DNA of 64,000 nt from Burhinus oedicnemus (GCA_008921705.1 VFFE01007486.1:3913044-3977043); one strand, 5' to 3'; shown: positions 49,196 through 62,708, numbered from the stretch's first letter. Translations and numbers: made by a program. The notes: generated from the letters alone by a model not told the origin.

Positions 49196-52100
49196 TATTG
49201 TTACACAGAATGCCAAGACATTTTTAATTTTTTTTTGAGAGAGTTTCTCAGCAAATTCTGGGATCCAGTTGCCATACTGGTGAAAAGAAAACTGAAGGTT
49301 TCTGTATTATCAATCTGATAGTTGCTTTTCTAGGAAGGCCGGTTGCTTTTCCTTATTGCTCACTCCTAAGGGTTAAAAAAAAAAAATCTGGCGAATATAA
49401 TTTGATTTTCCTTCTTACTAATTTCAACCTACTATTTTATACATAATGCTATTCATTAACTTCCAATTTAAAATTTTGAGAAGTACCTTATTTTTGCTAT
49501 AGCTGTGTTTCAGTTATACTTACACTTTCCTCGTGGTATTTGGTTATTCCTTTAACGCATTTATCTATCTTCAGCTCTTTTAATTATGTTAGGCTCTTCT
49601 GGAATGTCTTTAAAGTTTTCCTCAAAGACTCTGAATCATATATATTTTTTGCCTTCTCTGACACGCAGCATTTCTCCTGCTCTAGCAACTTAGGCTGAAC
49701 ACTGGTTTTGAAAACTTTCCTTTTTGCTTTCATTTGACGGGTGTTTCTTCCACCTCATATGCTAGAGGTTTAATTTTGCATTAGTAACAAGTATTATGTG
49801 CAAGTACAGAAGCTTGTGGCGATCTTCTTTTCTCCCAGGAGAAAAATATAAGCATTGTGCTGACTGTTACTGATTTATAGAATACAAAGGCCTCATTCAT
49901 TCTCATTTCGAGGTCATCGCTATGTGATCTTCTTGACAAGTTTGAACAACTTGCAGATAAGCATCAAGAAGTCCTCATGAATAACAATGACTAAACTGTC
50001 AAGATAGTTAATAGTATGATTGAAGAGAGCATCCTCTAAATGCAACATATACTAAGGAATGTGGTGAAAACTTCCATGCCTTACAGTTGTGATAAAATGG
50101 GATGTGCCATTTTTAATGTAATAGTGAACTGAATTACTGATTGGAATCAAGTCTTAAACGAATGGCTTATTTAGTCAAGAAGAGAGGGGGTTTGACATTT
50201 TGAGTAAAGCAGAGCGATGTGCAGGAAGCTCAGAGAATATAATATCTTTCTCTGGCTCCTTTGCTCCTCTGTGGGAGGCCACTGTATAGCATTCAAGGAA
50301 ATTCCTTGATGCTGCTGAGTTTCATATAAGCAGATTGACAGGATGTACAGTTTGGCACAATTGTCTATTTCTGATCAGGCTTACAAATAGCAGGGGTGGC
50401 AAAGATCCAAACTGACCTCTACTGGCAGAATAATTCAATTATTCAAGCAACTGTACTGCAAACACATTTAGTCCTTTACATTCATGTGGAGTTCAAAATG
50501 CTGCAAAAATCTCATGGTATGCCACACACTTGTGAGTTCCATGCTGCACATGTTGATTAATGACATGGTAAGGTACCACATAAGATGGAGACAAGAGGAT
50601 ACACACAACAAGGTTCTAAAGAGTGATAAACTGGGTTTATTTAATTCCTAGATAAATTTCATAGAAGTAGGACACATATGTGAAAATTGGACGGTAAAGA
50701 TTCCCATGCCCAGTACAACTAGGAATGTCACGTACACTAATTAAGCAACCAGAAACAAGAAAATAGTTTGTATGTATTTTTGAGGTGCATACAATTCACA
50801 ATAGAACAGGTTTCCAGTTTCAGTGCCAGATAAGCCTAGCCAAAAAAGATAATTGATTGGGTTTATGCACCATTGCACAGTGTGTAAAGGCATTCATAAT
50901 CTATGGTTGATTGCATTTTGAATATTGCCAAAATGAATACAATCCCCTCACTGTTGAACAAGATCATAATATTTATATTGACAATTGAGAACTTTGAATA
51001 ATACATAGTCCCACCACATCTTTCCTATAAAATTAACACTCTTTTATGTCCGAAATAAAAAACAGATTGCACAGTCCAAATAGTTAGCATTTTGTCAGCA
51101 TTTTTCAATTAAAAGTGCTTATTTGTGTAAGTTGTGTCTTTTTCATATAAATATGAAAATACATTCTCACAGTATGGACTTGGATTCAATTCAACCTCCA
51201 GTTTTTCTTTTATGTTCTTATAGTAAGCTATCTGCCCTCTCAAAATGAGATACAAAGGAAGTTCTTAGTTTGTGAGGCTGAGAGAATAAAACAATGTTCC
51301 CATTTAAAAATTGTTTGTCTCAAAAGTTAGTATTAAATACAGAGACGTCTTTTAAGAAGAGTGACCAGATTCACTTTGAGGAAGCACAGGCTAAGGGAGA
51401 GTATGTTCTTCTGAAAAACGTGCTGCTTTTCTGCCAAAATTTGGAATAAAAAGTTATTTCAAAATTTCTGATGGAACATGGAAACAATCACTATATTCTG
51501 TGAGTGTCCCAGTAAAGCAAAAATGTAGGATCACTTTTAACATACCCATTTTCAGGCACTTCAGAAAATTCTTCTCAGACTCAAACTTCACTGTATGCAT
51601 TTAAGTATTTTAAAAGTTTTAAAAGCTATTTTATTAAAATATCTTTAAATCCACTTTTTTTTTTTAATTTATTTCTAATTGCAGGGAGCCCTGCTCTTTT
51701 GGCATAGAGTTGAGAATCAGTAGATCTTAGTTGTATTTCCATCACTACCATTCTGTGCTTTTAGAATTCTGTGCTTTGAATTCTCCATGAGTAAAACATG
51801 GATAAAAATAATTTCCTTGGTATAAATCTTCAGGATTTATTGATGAAAGTATCTCTTCATGCCAACCAATGAGATTAATTTTGGTTGCTGGGCTTACAAA
51901 AAAGCTGTAAGGTATCTAGATATCCTAGAACAATTTTGAGACCTGAAATGATTGATCTTTCTTTAAGGGAACAGTTTATTAAGCTTTCACCTGCATGGAA
52001 GGCAAACAGGCTATCCCAGGCCAAGGCAAAGACAGTACCAGCCACACTCGTCTTTTTTTTTTAAGGGAAGTTTTTGTTGTCAACAAAACTTAAGGGGAAA

Positions 52101-54324
52101 AAAGAAAAAAATGTAGGTGGAATAGCCTCACCATTGCAGTATGCCCAGGGGACCAGCAATTACGTTTTGCTCATGGAAGGCTTTGATTGAAATTCCTGCC
52201 ACAAATTTGGCAGAGAAGTGATTTGGGGCCCTCTGCATTCACTGGATTTGGGGCATAGAAGACCTCAGAAGAAAGCGCATAAAGATTGATGCAACTGGCA
52301 TGTTGTGCTGATGCAGGACAGTCTGGGAAGTCCCTTTGAGTACAGCGCCCCTGCCCAAAAATTACCTCTGAATGTTCACTTCATTCTTTATAGGCAGAGG
52401 AAAAGGGCACTGGGCTGCTTTGGGCACCTAACTCCCACAGAAGTCACAGCTGCAAACTGCATTTTCTGTTGGCTAGCTTAGTTTACAATCTGCCCTGAAA
52501 ATGGATTTCGATTAATCCCCTTCTAGACACATAATTTTTCCAGGGCATCGAGCACGGCAACTTCACTCAAAATTCTGAACTTCTGTAAGTGAGAGGCTTT
52601 CCAGGAGTCAGGTACAGCAATACTAAGTTTTAGAACTCCGGTCTCCCTTTTAAATCTAGATAAAGATCTGCTTTTGAGTGTTAGATAAAAAGGAGATAAT
52701 CCTTCCTGTGGGAAGAATGCCATGGAAGGGAGGCATTGCTTTCCCCTAATTTTCACAGTTACATTTCATAATGGGATTGTTAAAACAGAGACACTTTTTT
52801 TTTTTTTTTGATCTTACCTTTATGGTTCTATGATTCCACAACTTAATTTTTTTCTTTCTTCTTGTCTACTGTTCCTCCACTGTCCTTGTGAAACAAAATG
52901 GCATGGGCTATAAAACGTAAGTGATACTGGATCACTGATGTAAAGCATCTACTGAGAGTCAGAGTATAATGAGAAGCTGCACAATTAAGAACTTTAAAGA
53001 CCAACAGTGAAGTCCTGAAGGCAATGAGGGCACTGAGGACAGAGGTGTCATGCTGTGTTTTTGTGAGGAGGGCTGCAAAGGCACCTGTCCACACTGGTTG
53101 TTCTGTGAGGGCCATGAGGCCTGACTGCCTTGCCAAGGTGACCGAGGATGCTTTGAGGTTACGGACCACCATCTTGGAATTTTACTGTGGGATGTGTCAG
53201 GTACCACTTCTAAATATTCATTTGTGTCATTTCTGAAGTTCTGTGAGAATGCTGCAGAACTGCTTTCTACCTTTGTTGAAGCTATTTCTAAAACATTAAT
53301 CAGGACTTCTTTGGTTCTTTTAGGCAGTATGGGAGAAGATCAGAGAAAATTGTTCAGCATGTGCTGTTTAATTTTAGCACACACGTTGTATGCCAAAGCT
53401 GTTTATGTATGTGGTTAGCACAGTAATAGAGAGGGGAGAAAAAAACAAAACAAAAAAAACAACCAGAAAGCCAGTTGCAATGAATGGCAGTTTATCTTGT
53501 TCTTCTTTGTGGTGGGGGTTTTTTGCTAGTGATTATTTGGGAAAAAATCAGTATTTAACTACAATCCCATCTACCCAGGAGTAAAATATTCAGCACTGCT
53601 TACTAGTGATCTAGCATTAGCATTAAAAAACATAAGATTTACTGGCGGTTATTAATGTTCTAATAGTACGTGTTTTAGACCATTCTGAGAGTTAAGATGG
53701 TACTGTATAAAAAGCTTGCAGATATATATCCAACTTCAGTAAATTCCCAACAATACACTGGCAGACACAGGGAACTTGCAGAAAACTATCTCAGTGCAAA
53801 CTAGGCAATATTTTATTCTTTGGCCTACAGAATATTTTAATCAAGGCATTTACATATATAAAGTGTAGTTTCAGAAATTGTGTACCTTTTTTTGTTCTTT
53901 CAAGCTGAAACCAAGGACTAGATTTAAAAGCTATTCAGATGTCTAGAGTTACAAGCAAGTGTCTAATGCCACCTTCCAAAATGCCTAGCATAAATCAGTT
54001 TTCTTAGCCAATCAGATTGCTAAACATTCATTTTTAGGATTTTTTAAAAACTTGCTAGAACTGCACTTTGTCCCAGAACACCAAAGGGAAACTGCAATAC
54101 TGGAGAATTTTTTGAGAGAACCCCAATTCTATCCCAAGCTACTGTATTTTTGCTTTGGGGATGTCAGTTACTAACACTGAAGAATGAATACAATCTGTTG
54201 AAACTGGGTTCACACTTTCAGCTTAGAAATCTGACTCTTTTTTCTTCCCACTTGGACATATTTACAGTTCAGAGAGAGGAGTCTGGAACAGGGTGTGAAA
54301 ACTAAATTCCTGGACATAAAGAAT
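49196..54324. other. gene-free A/T-rich region
   Basis: About 5.1 kb with no supported gene. A 109-codon open frame on the minus strand at 52843-53172 has no domain I recognise; its plus-strand text (52957-53170) loosely resembles an old LINE relic. A 15-T run is at 52795-52809. Confidence 0.55.
52795..52809. repeat. poly-T tract (15 T)
   Basis: Fifteen T in a row, followed after 20 bases by a CR1-like word (ggttctatgattcc). This may be the worn end of an insertion. Confidence 0.7.
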
Positions 54325-54696
54325 GAATTTGGCCTTGAGAAAAGAAGGCTTAGGGGAGACCTTATCACCACGTTCCAGAATTTGAAGGATGGCTACAAAG
54401 AAGATAGAGACTCCCTTTTTACAAGGAGACACATGGCAATGATGAGGGGTAACGGGTACAAGTTACTCCTGGGGAGATTCCAATTGGACACAAGAGGAAA
54501 ATTTTTCACAATGAGAACAATAAGCCATTGGAATAATCTCCCCAGGGAAGTGGTGGATTCCCCAACGTATGACACTTTTAAGATTCAGCCAGACAGGGTG
54601 CAGGGCCATCTTGTCTAGACCATGCCTTTGCCATGAAAGGTTGGACCAGATGATCCTTGAGGTCTATTCCAACCTGGTATTCTATGATTCTATGAA
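54325..54696 (+). mobile_element. CR1 LINE 3' fragment
   Basis: Plus-oriented CR1 end. It encodes [20 protein letters not shown], then RGNGYKLLLGRFQLDTRGKFF, then RTISHWNNLPREVVDSPTYDTFKI, with an unbroken frame of about 95 codons. It closes with a ttccaacctggtattctatgattctatg terminus (54667-54694). The preserved frame and the double tattctatgattctatg end indicate a comparatively young copy. The left boundary is approximate; sequence from about 54240 may belong to it. Confidence 0.9.
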
Positions 54697-55490
54697 TTCA
54701 AAAGTAACAAGGACTAGAGGATTTTCAAAGGATGGATGTTTGTTACTTTCTGAAAATCTGAAAAATTAAAGTGCATCAAATTGGGAACCAAAACTGCTTA
54801 AATATAGTGATAGATAGTTTGGCATGAATTTCATGGAATATATGTTCTTTGCTTAGATTTAAAAAATTGGGGAAATCCAGGATTAAGGTTATCCTTTTAG
54901 ATACACTAATTTCTTCTTGATTATGTGGGCTAGTTTAACCAGGGTGGGTTTTATATATCTAACACAGTTAAATTGAATCAATACTAAGTATTACAGCATT
55001 CCACCTTAAATTTAATCTATAATTTTTTGTTGTAACCAGGGAAAAGAATTTTGAGATAGAATAATTTGAAGGCGAAAATACTCCAGCTGTATTCTGAACT
55101 GTCTAACAAAATGGTGATGGTCCTGGAAAACAGAATTACAATAAGCAAGATCAAACTTAAGTCACTACTAAAAGATAGTAAGCGAACAAAGAAATAACTA
55201 GAAGGCATCCACTCAATTTTGCAAAAGTATTTCAAAATTCTGAACTATGTCCTTGTTTAACAGAATATTTTAAACATTTATGTGAAATGCTTTGTTTCAA
55301 AGTAGTATTTTTTAAATCCAAAAGTTCAGCTCTTTCAATTCTCCTTTCCATTCTGAAGTTACATAAACTCCCTGGATGACTAGAACTTCCTAAAAATGTT
55401 TGGCTTTAACAGAACAGTATATTTGAGTATATTTTTTAAGTGACAATCTTCTTATCACCTTGAATGAGCTAAAATAACAAAAACGAATGC

Positions 55491-55508
55491 TATGTATGTA
55501 TGTATGTG
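55491..55508. repeat. (ATGT)n microsatellite
   Basis: Four and a half tandem copies of TATG/ATGT. Confidence 0.8.
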
Positions 55509-56955
55509 TGGTTAGAAGTTTTTTTTATCACATCAGACATACAGGTTTTAACAGAAAGTTATTCCTACTCATAAACACAAAACAGGGAGCTTCCTTGTAT
55601 AGTAACCTTTAACTAACAGCAAACCTTCTGTTTCCCCAAGGCAAACAATCAGGTAGCTCTGACACCTGCAGCTACTGGAAACATTTGTATAAGAAGGAAT
55701 CAAACTAGTGGGAGCCTGGGGAAATATAAATAGAGTAAATGGATTGAAAATACTTCAGCTGGTGCTTAGAAATTGTGCAGTTATGAAGTACTACTCTTTG
55801 CTAATAAAAAAACCCCTACAACTCGCCAGAAGTTAGCTTGCTGTGGTGTTGGAGCTATTACCAAATATATTTAGAAGAGGAGAAAGCTGTATTATGGATT
55901 AAAGCAGCATTTATATATGGAACGATATGAAGGTAGAACAGCTCTCTAAGATGACAATTGTTTTTAAGGTCTGCTGGTACACTTTACAGAATACATCTAT
56001 CACTTTATTTTAAAAACACAGATATTTCTGTAAAAGTGGAAGTGGACTCTACCCATATGGGATTTTATACCTGTATGTGCCTTCTTAAAAAGAAATCACC
56101 AACTCAGCCTGACAGGCACAAAAGCCAAATTCCCAAAGGTACCAGTGTACCTAGAAGTCCAAGTAGTTATCTATAAGCTTTTTATAATTCATGTAGTTCT
56201 GCATTTGATGGTTCCAAAGAGTCCATATTGGATTCAAATTGTGCTCTGCTACAATGACTGTTACTTGTTCAAGTTCCCTACCACTTTTACAAACATACTC
56301 TCAAGTATTTTTCTCCTCAGTACAGTTTTGTGAACTTGAACACATATCTTTGTTAGTCATGGGCCTAAATAATGCCAATACATATTGGTATACATACCAT
56401 GCCTCTACATATCATTGCAAGATAATAATATGAAAAATGATAGCATGGGCATAAGAAAACTTTAATCTGAATTTGTTAAACTGTTCCTACATGACAGTGA
56501 AATCATCATGCCTACCAGCTGTAGAAGAACCTTAAAAGTCAATCACAACTACGTAGTTTGTGAGAATCTTGCAGTTCATGAAGGTGATCTTCAAGCACCT
56601 TCCCCAGTACTTCATCATTCAATGTCACCTGGTCCCTTTTTCTAAAGCATGAAGGCAAGAAAGAAGAAACAGAATCAGTAACAGTTGTGAAACATAATTA
56701 TGCTATTTTCATTCTGCTGCTAATTGGTAATAACATAACAAATTTATGAATGTGATTATATGAACAAAGGAGGAAAATAGTGGACTTGATCTAGAAGGTC
56801 TGTTCAGGCCCTAGATCCTATTTTCTGTGCTGGAGAGTATTGTAATGGTGGCTTTTGCCATGTACACAGATTCAAGAGACAACTGAGAATTAATCCATTA
56901 ATTGCCTTTGATACACTGCTACAGTGTCCAGATGTTATTTGATCCTAACTCTTTT

Positions 56956-56997
56956 AGTAGCTTTAGCTACTTTGTAGTACCTTTAGCTTAGGTACTA
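56956..56997. repeat. two adjacent perfect hairpins
   Basis: AGTAGCT (56956-56962), TT, AGCTACT (56965-56971), followed four bases later by TAGTACCT (56975-56982), a 7-base loop and AGGTACTA (56990-56997). Both stems are perfect and share the CTTTAGCT word in or beside their loops, so they may come from one duplicated unit. Confidence 0.7.
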
Positions 56998-59451
56998 AGT
57001 ATATGGTAATCATTAGAGACTGAGAACAGTAGTAATAACATAGTGTATATAATTCATTCATTCACACAGCTTAGATCAGTAGAGCTTTGATATACTAAAC
57101 AGAAGTTGCAGGGTCCCAAAATATCAAATCTGTGAGACAGATGAGTCAGGGTTTTTCCCAGGGCAGAAGGCATGAAGAAACAATTTCAGTGCCAGCTAGC
57201 CAATAAACATAATTTATCCCATATTTAGATTAAGATGCATGATTGGTATTATATAGATTAAGACTTTTTGTATGATTAAGATAATAATTTTAAGAGTTCT
57301 GGTATTGTGATTGCACTCCTCTTCCCTTAAATCAATGTACGTGCAAGTTCTTACATGTATAAACTCAAACTCTCCTTCAGACTTTAGTTTTATTTTGTAC
57401 TTGCATATAATCATTTGCATGTATTTCATATTACAGTATGAACTCAGCACAGAACATGTATTTGCCATGTTATATCTTCATGGCATTAACTGAGCAATTA
57501 AGTTATTACACTTTTGTTGTTATTGTTACTGGGAATGCCTATGATCTCTGAACATGTTCCCTGAACCCTCATGGTTCCACAAATAGTGTTTAGGGGCCAG
57601 CAATAGATACAGACCTTCCAATACCCAAGATAATTAACTTAGAACTGCTTTTGTGCATGTCTGCATGGTGCAGTCTTGCACCATGTAAACACAGCCTCAT
57701 TGCCAATATATTAAAAAAGACAAAATACCAAAAGTTTACATCTGAAAATTACTTTGGCAGCCATCAAAATTAAAAAATTATTTGAAAATGAGAAGTTAAG
57801 GGCTTTTTTCAATATCTGTAGGTTATGAAACCAGACCAGTGACAAAGAATTCACTGAATTAATAGGCACACTGCCATCAGACATCGGTAAGAACAGTATT
57901 CACTTATACATGTAGAGAGCTCTGCAGGCATTATCCTTTTAGAAACAGTTACTACTTAAAGGCTAAGGTGGTCAGTTTTGTTAGGAAGCGCTATTAAAAG
58001 TTTTAAACATGTAGAATATGTTTTTACAAAAAATTCCAACAAAGTTAGTAACTTAGTTTCATGTACTGAATACAGAAGTTTTACTTATGTGACTAACAGT
58101 GACACTTGTATAGTAACTTCTCTATTAAAATATCTTCCCATGAAGCCTCAAGCATTCCAAGCTTGCACATTATAGAGGACCAAAAATTCCAGTTACCATG
58201 TTCTGGAAAGCACATGTGATCATAGCAATGGAGACTATTTTTTAAAAATATATGTTAGGATAGATACAAACCATTGTGGAAGTGCAGATACACTTTGAAA
58301 CATTAAGATGTAAATTTCTGAGACTAGAGTAATAGGATCATTTGAAACAATGGTGTTTACATACCTGTAAAAGAGCTGCAGCAGACAATTTCTTTTCTGA
58401 CTGTTGATCAGACTTGGAAGCTGAACTGCAGGAACACTCCAGCACATAGAATGGCCAGAGAACAAAGCTAAGAGTTGGTTGTGCTGAAATGAATGATACA
58501 TCCAAATTGCACTGATAGAAAAATAAGACTAAGTATTTATATACTTGTTGGAACACTTCTCCATCGGGCCTGTCACATTTGTGGTGATGGTGTTCTGTAT
58601 TCTCCAGGGTAGTATTCAGATGTCAAGTCAGACTGAAGCTGTATTTGAATGAGCTAGTTCATCCATATGATGCAGTCTGCTGGGAAAACTTGGCCATAGG
58701 CTGCATGTGGACTATTTTGCCTTCTTCCCTTACACTTACCGTTGTGTAACATACACTAATTTCATAATACTAGGAAAACTAAATTCAAATCTCGTTTCCC
58801 AGGCAGTAGTCTAACTATTTAAGTTAATCACTAGCTTCAAACTGAAATTAGCCTGAAGTGTTAAATGTAGGGTCAAGCTTCTATTCTTCATTGAAAAAAA
58901 AAAACCCAAACATTCTCCCAAAATTCTGCTCCTGAACTTGTTAGGGTCACTGCAATGTTGTCAGTGCCATCAGCAAGATTAATGATTGTATGAGTGAAAG
59001 AAGTCATTCAAATGCCTGAATGCTTTAGACAGCATGGAGTATTTGAAACATCTGCACAGGGCTTGCAGCTACTGGACCTACGGAGACCTGCAGTCTTCTG
59101 GAGCAATAGCTGGAATGCAGGTGGGATATCCTACTGATCTTTCCTCAGGCTTCTGGGTTTCACCTGATAAACACTGATAAAATATTTCCGGTAACAAGAA
59201 GAAAAAAGGAAATATGCATTTATCTACAATATTTTGCATTTACTTCACACCTTTCCAAGTGAAATTTGTTTACAACCTCAAAAGCAAGTTAATTGTACTA
59301 GTTTCTATGTACCATTATTATAACACACATGCAATTTTAAATTTGTCCCAGATAATTCTCTTATTTTTTGATGGATGTTCTGTAGGTATGCAGAACTGTA
59401 CAAACATGTGAGATGGAAAATAATTCCGTAGTAGGATCTGCTTTCTTTTGA

Positions 59452-59507
59452 GGGGTTGGAGTAGATGACCTCCAGAGATCCCTTCCAACATAAATTAGTT
59501 GATTCAA
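59452..59507 (+). mobile_element. CR1 LINE terminal fragment
   Basis: Only the last 56 or so bases of a CR1 element: ggggttggagtagatgacc, then tccagagatcccttccaaca, then aaattagttgattcaat. This matches the usual CR1 3' end (gggttggactagatgacctccagaggtcccttccaacc). Extreme 5' truncation. Confidence 0.8.
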
Positions 59508-62047
59508 TAAAATGAAGATGCAGATTTTAAAAATACCTTTCATAAAAAAGCCATGCAGCACAGTACCTTTGATGATTAAGTATTTAATTACAGAAGATAG
59601 TAAATGAAAGAACTGTGCAAACACCATACTGCAATGGTATGTATTGTAGCCATTTCTTAAAAAAAGTGGTGAGTGCAATCTTGCCATTTTATTTTTCATT
59701 GTTAAATATTTTTCTTTTTACACTAAATAAATGTGCTGCAAAAATGCAGGCCTTGCCAGGGAGATGCACTGAAACACACTCAACATTAAATCAGGGGTCA
59801 ATAAGACTAGAAAGGTGAGACTAACATGCAAGTACTTTAAATTATCTGTAAGAAAATGGATTTTACTTAAAATATTTGGGACATTGCATGAAACAAGAAT
59901 CTTACTAGTATAGAGAGAAATGGAGACCTTCAAAAATGTAATTTTTAGAAATTATACAGGACTTCAAACCCAAAAACCAAATATAAACCCTGAAAAATGA
60001 AGAACATAGTTCTAATATCATAGGCAAAGAACAACTGAATTTTGAAGATTATCAACTTTGGTGATTAAAAATATCACATATTAGACACTGGGTTTAGCCT
60101 GTTGCATCTTTCACAGCTATTGAACAATAGGTTAAGTTACAAAGAGCCATTGCACGATCAATTCTTCTGTAAAGCCCTATCAAAATCACTAGGAAGTCAA
60201 AAAACAAAAAGTGGTGGAATGATTTAGCCCATCACCTAATTATCGTCCAAGTGTCGCTTGCTAGACTGTGATAAAACTCTTCGCACCATATTTTGCCCAG
60301 AGAGGATGGAAAACGTGGGAGACTGGAGTGGAGAGCATCCAAGCCCATATACTCAGGTGCTCAGCAATGTGGACAGAGACAGGTTACATTTTAAACCAGG
60401 TTTAATCTGAACTTTATTATCCAAAGCAAGCCTATGTTTCTATAATGTAGTCTCTAAAGTGATACAGGGACAATCCCCTCAACCCATGGTGTGGGGTTGA
60501 AGCATGGACATACTCAAATGCTCTAGGAGGCCTCTGAAGTACTTCTGGGAATAAAAGGTGTTACTCTGTGTGTCTGATGAACTCCTCTAGGCATCTGCAG
60601 TCCTGATGGTTTATAAAATGAATAATCTGTTCTGTCCTACCACCTTTGTCAGTAAAAACAGAAGATCTGTGGCTCATCCCTATTTTCATCATCACATACT
60701 ATAAGATCACATTGTCTTGTTGCAACTGCGTGTCTGTGGATAAGCAAATTACATATTTTTAGCACTGAAGTACAATGAGAACTTTTTGGAAAAACATGTA
60801 TAGCAAGTGAGTTGTCATTCTGAATAACCCAAAGGACAAGTGATCATTTATTCATTTATGCATTGCAATCCAGGAATAGGATTAAATAGGTTACATATTT
60901 TGGAAAAGGGCAACGCCTAGTCAGTGTAAAACATGGTGATAGTTCAGTCTGAATACAAAAATACTCATTTTCTGCCCAAGTTCCTTTAAACTTAGTGGAA
61001 ATTTTAAGTGTCAACTTGCAGATGCAGAAAAAAAAAGAGATTAACTTTATTTAATTTTAAACAGTGTAGTATTCAGACTAAGTTTGTAGCTAACAGTTAT
61101 TAATAGAAACAAGCACCTCAAAAACCCAAAACATACCAAAACAAACCTCAACCAATGTATGTCACACCTCTGAGTCAGAATGCAGCAAAGTATGTTCTAG
61201 AGGTTCCCTCTCCACACTTCAGATTACTGAATTTGCTTGTCATATCATGTTAATTGGACTACTTGATAAGACAATTTTATAATTAAAGTTGACGTTTTCT
61301 CTAATAACCATCTCACTTTTCATGGTTCTAAAGCGGTAGCTTTATCGTGTTGATTGAAACACAGAACTCAGATGTAAAAGCAAAAAACATACCGATCTAT
61401 GTACCAGTTTCTTCTTCTTCAGAACATTTCCTCTTTTTATGTTTTTTAACACCCTAGAGATATTTTAGAAGCTAAAATAAGTGATTAAAGACATTTCTGT
61501 TGTCAGTTTTATACTTTTAAGATGTCTAGTCTTTTTCATTTGAGGTTTTTATTTGTTTAAAGCTGCCTAGCTGAAATGCACGCCACCCACACAATTTTTC
61601 TATGAAAATTAGGTATTTGCAATATAATACTTGTACTGTAGTTCCATTCCTCCATCATACACACTACATATAGTTTCAGCGGTCTGAACAAGCAAGGGCA
61701 TGCACATAATTAATTCCATGAGGGACAGCGTATTCATGCATTTGCACACACAACTCTTGCTCTTTGTGTATCAGTTGCACATAATTTACAGTGACTATTT
61801 CTGCTAACTTGAGTAGTCTGTGTAAATGAAATTCTAAATAAAGTTTTCGGACATATTCTTGTTGTAGCTTGATCAAACGCTTTCTATTGTCCTACATCCA
61901 CATAAGTGTGCACACACACACTCTGGAAATGGCTTTTTCTATTTTTCAGCTTGTGCTATGCAGTAGAATGGTTATAAAAATAACAACATGGCAACAGTTG
62001 CTTGCACATGTGGATGTCATAAATGTTTTGTGTTACTTTACAACCAA

Positions 62048-62135
62048 ACGTGGTGTCGCTGCAGCGGGCCCGTTGCAGGAGCGGGGACGGACCGCATCTT
62101 CTCAGGCACCAAGCTGGCCTGCCAGCTGCAAACGA
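62048..62135. other. isolated GC-rich patch upstream of the island
   Basis: About 90 bp with a burst of G+C and CpG (gtggtgtcgctgcagcgggc, then gttgcaggagcggggacgg) standing alone in A/T-rich sequence, about 260 bp before the third CpG island. It could be an outlying part of that promoter or an upstream exon; no splice evidence is seen. Confidence 0.4.
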
Positions 62136-62197
62136 GTAATGCATACGGTGTAAATTAGTTGTAAATTAATGTCACAAGCATTTTCCTGATAGATAGG

Positions 62198-62340
62198 CAA
62201 CATATATATATATCTCATGCACATAAGATTTGTGCTCTAAAAAAAACCCCAAAACACTACACAAAAACCCCAAACCCACACAGCTTTAAAAAGCTTTAAA
62301 AAGAAAAGCTTTAAAAAAAAAAAAAAAAAGGCAGCACACT
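62198..62340. repeat. low-complexity run: (TA)n, CAAAAACCCC-type and AGCTTTAAAAA tandem
   Basis: A (AT)n stretch, then aaaaaaccccaaaac/aaaaaccccaaaccc words, three copies of agctttaaaaa, and an 18-A run just upstream of the CpG island. Simple-sequence DNA, no gene. Confidence 0.7.
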
Positions 62341-62678
62341 TTTTCAGGATCGTGAGCGAATACGACCCAGGAGACTTCCTAAGGGTGATGCAGGTCTCTC
62401 CCATTTCTCTCAGCCGCCGCCGTCCGGGCTCCCCCGCAGGGACACCCGCGCCCTTCCCCGAGCCGCAACCGCCCGCGCTCCCCGGGGCCCTGTCCGGACT
62501 AACGCCCCGGCGCGGGCTGCCCAGCAGAGGCTCAGACTCCCGTTTCGGTGTTAGAGCGGCACCACCGTTTCTAAAGGAGCTCTGGGGCCGCGCTGTCCCC
62601 GCCACGCCCGGCCAGCCTCTGCCACCGCCCCGCGCCTCGCGCTCCTTCCTGCCGGCCGCCTAGGAACCGGACTCTAAA

Positions 62679-62708
62679 ATGGCGGCGGCCGCCAGCGCCG
62701 GTGGGCAG
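62679..62708 (+). CDS. probable first coding exon of the next gene (LRRC72 by synteny)
   Basis: ATG in a strong Kozak context (aaaATGG) with an in-frame TAG 18 nt upstream (62661-62663). Ten codons encode MAAAASAGGQ, and the exon ends at a near-perfect donor, cag|gtgagc (62708/62709), in phase 0. It lies in the middle of a CpG island. As I recall, the vertebrate order is CRPPA(-), SOSTDC1(-), LRRC72(+), ANKMY2(-), so a plus-strand gene starting here would fit LRRC72. The ten residues are low-complexity alanine-rich and cannot identify the gene, and I do not recall the orthologue's N-terminus, so no symbol is assigned. Later exons lie beyond the window or were not recognised in 62709-64000. 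Confidence 0.5.

Larger units (their letters stand above)
54697..62394. other. gene-free region before third CpG island
   Basis: About 7.7 kb of A/T-rich sequence with one CR1 terminus at 59.45 kb, an ATGT microsatellite, a double hairpin at 56.96 kb and a short GC-rich patch at 62.05 kb. No exon is recognised. Confidence 0.55.

Noticed and set aside
52843..53172. 109-codon minus-strand frame
   Set aside because: No recognisable motif or promoter; possible LINE relic text instead.
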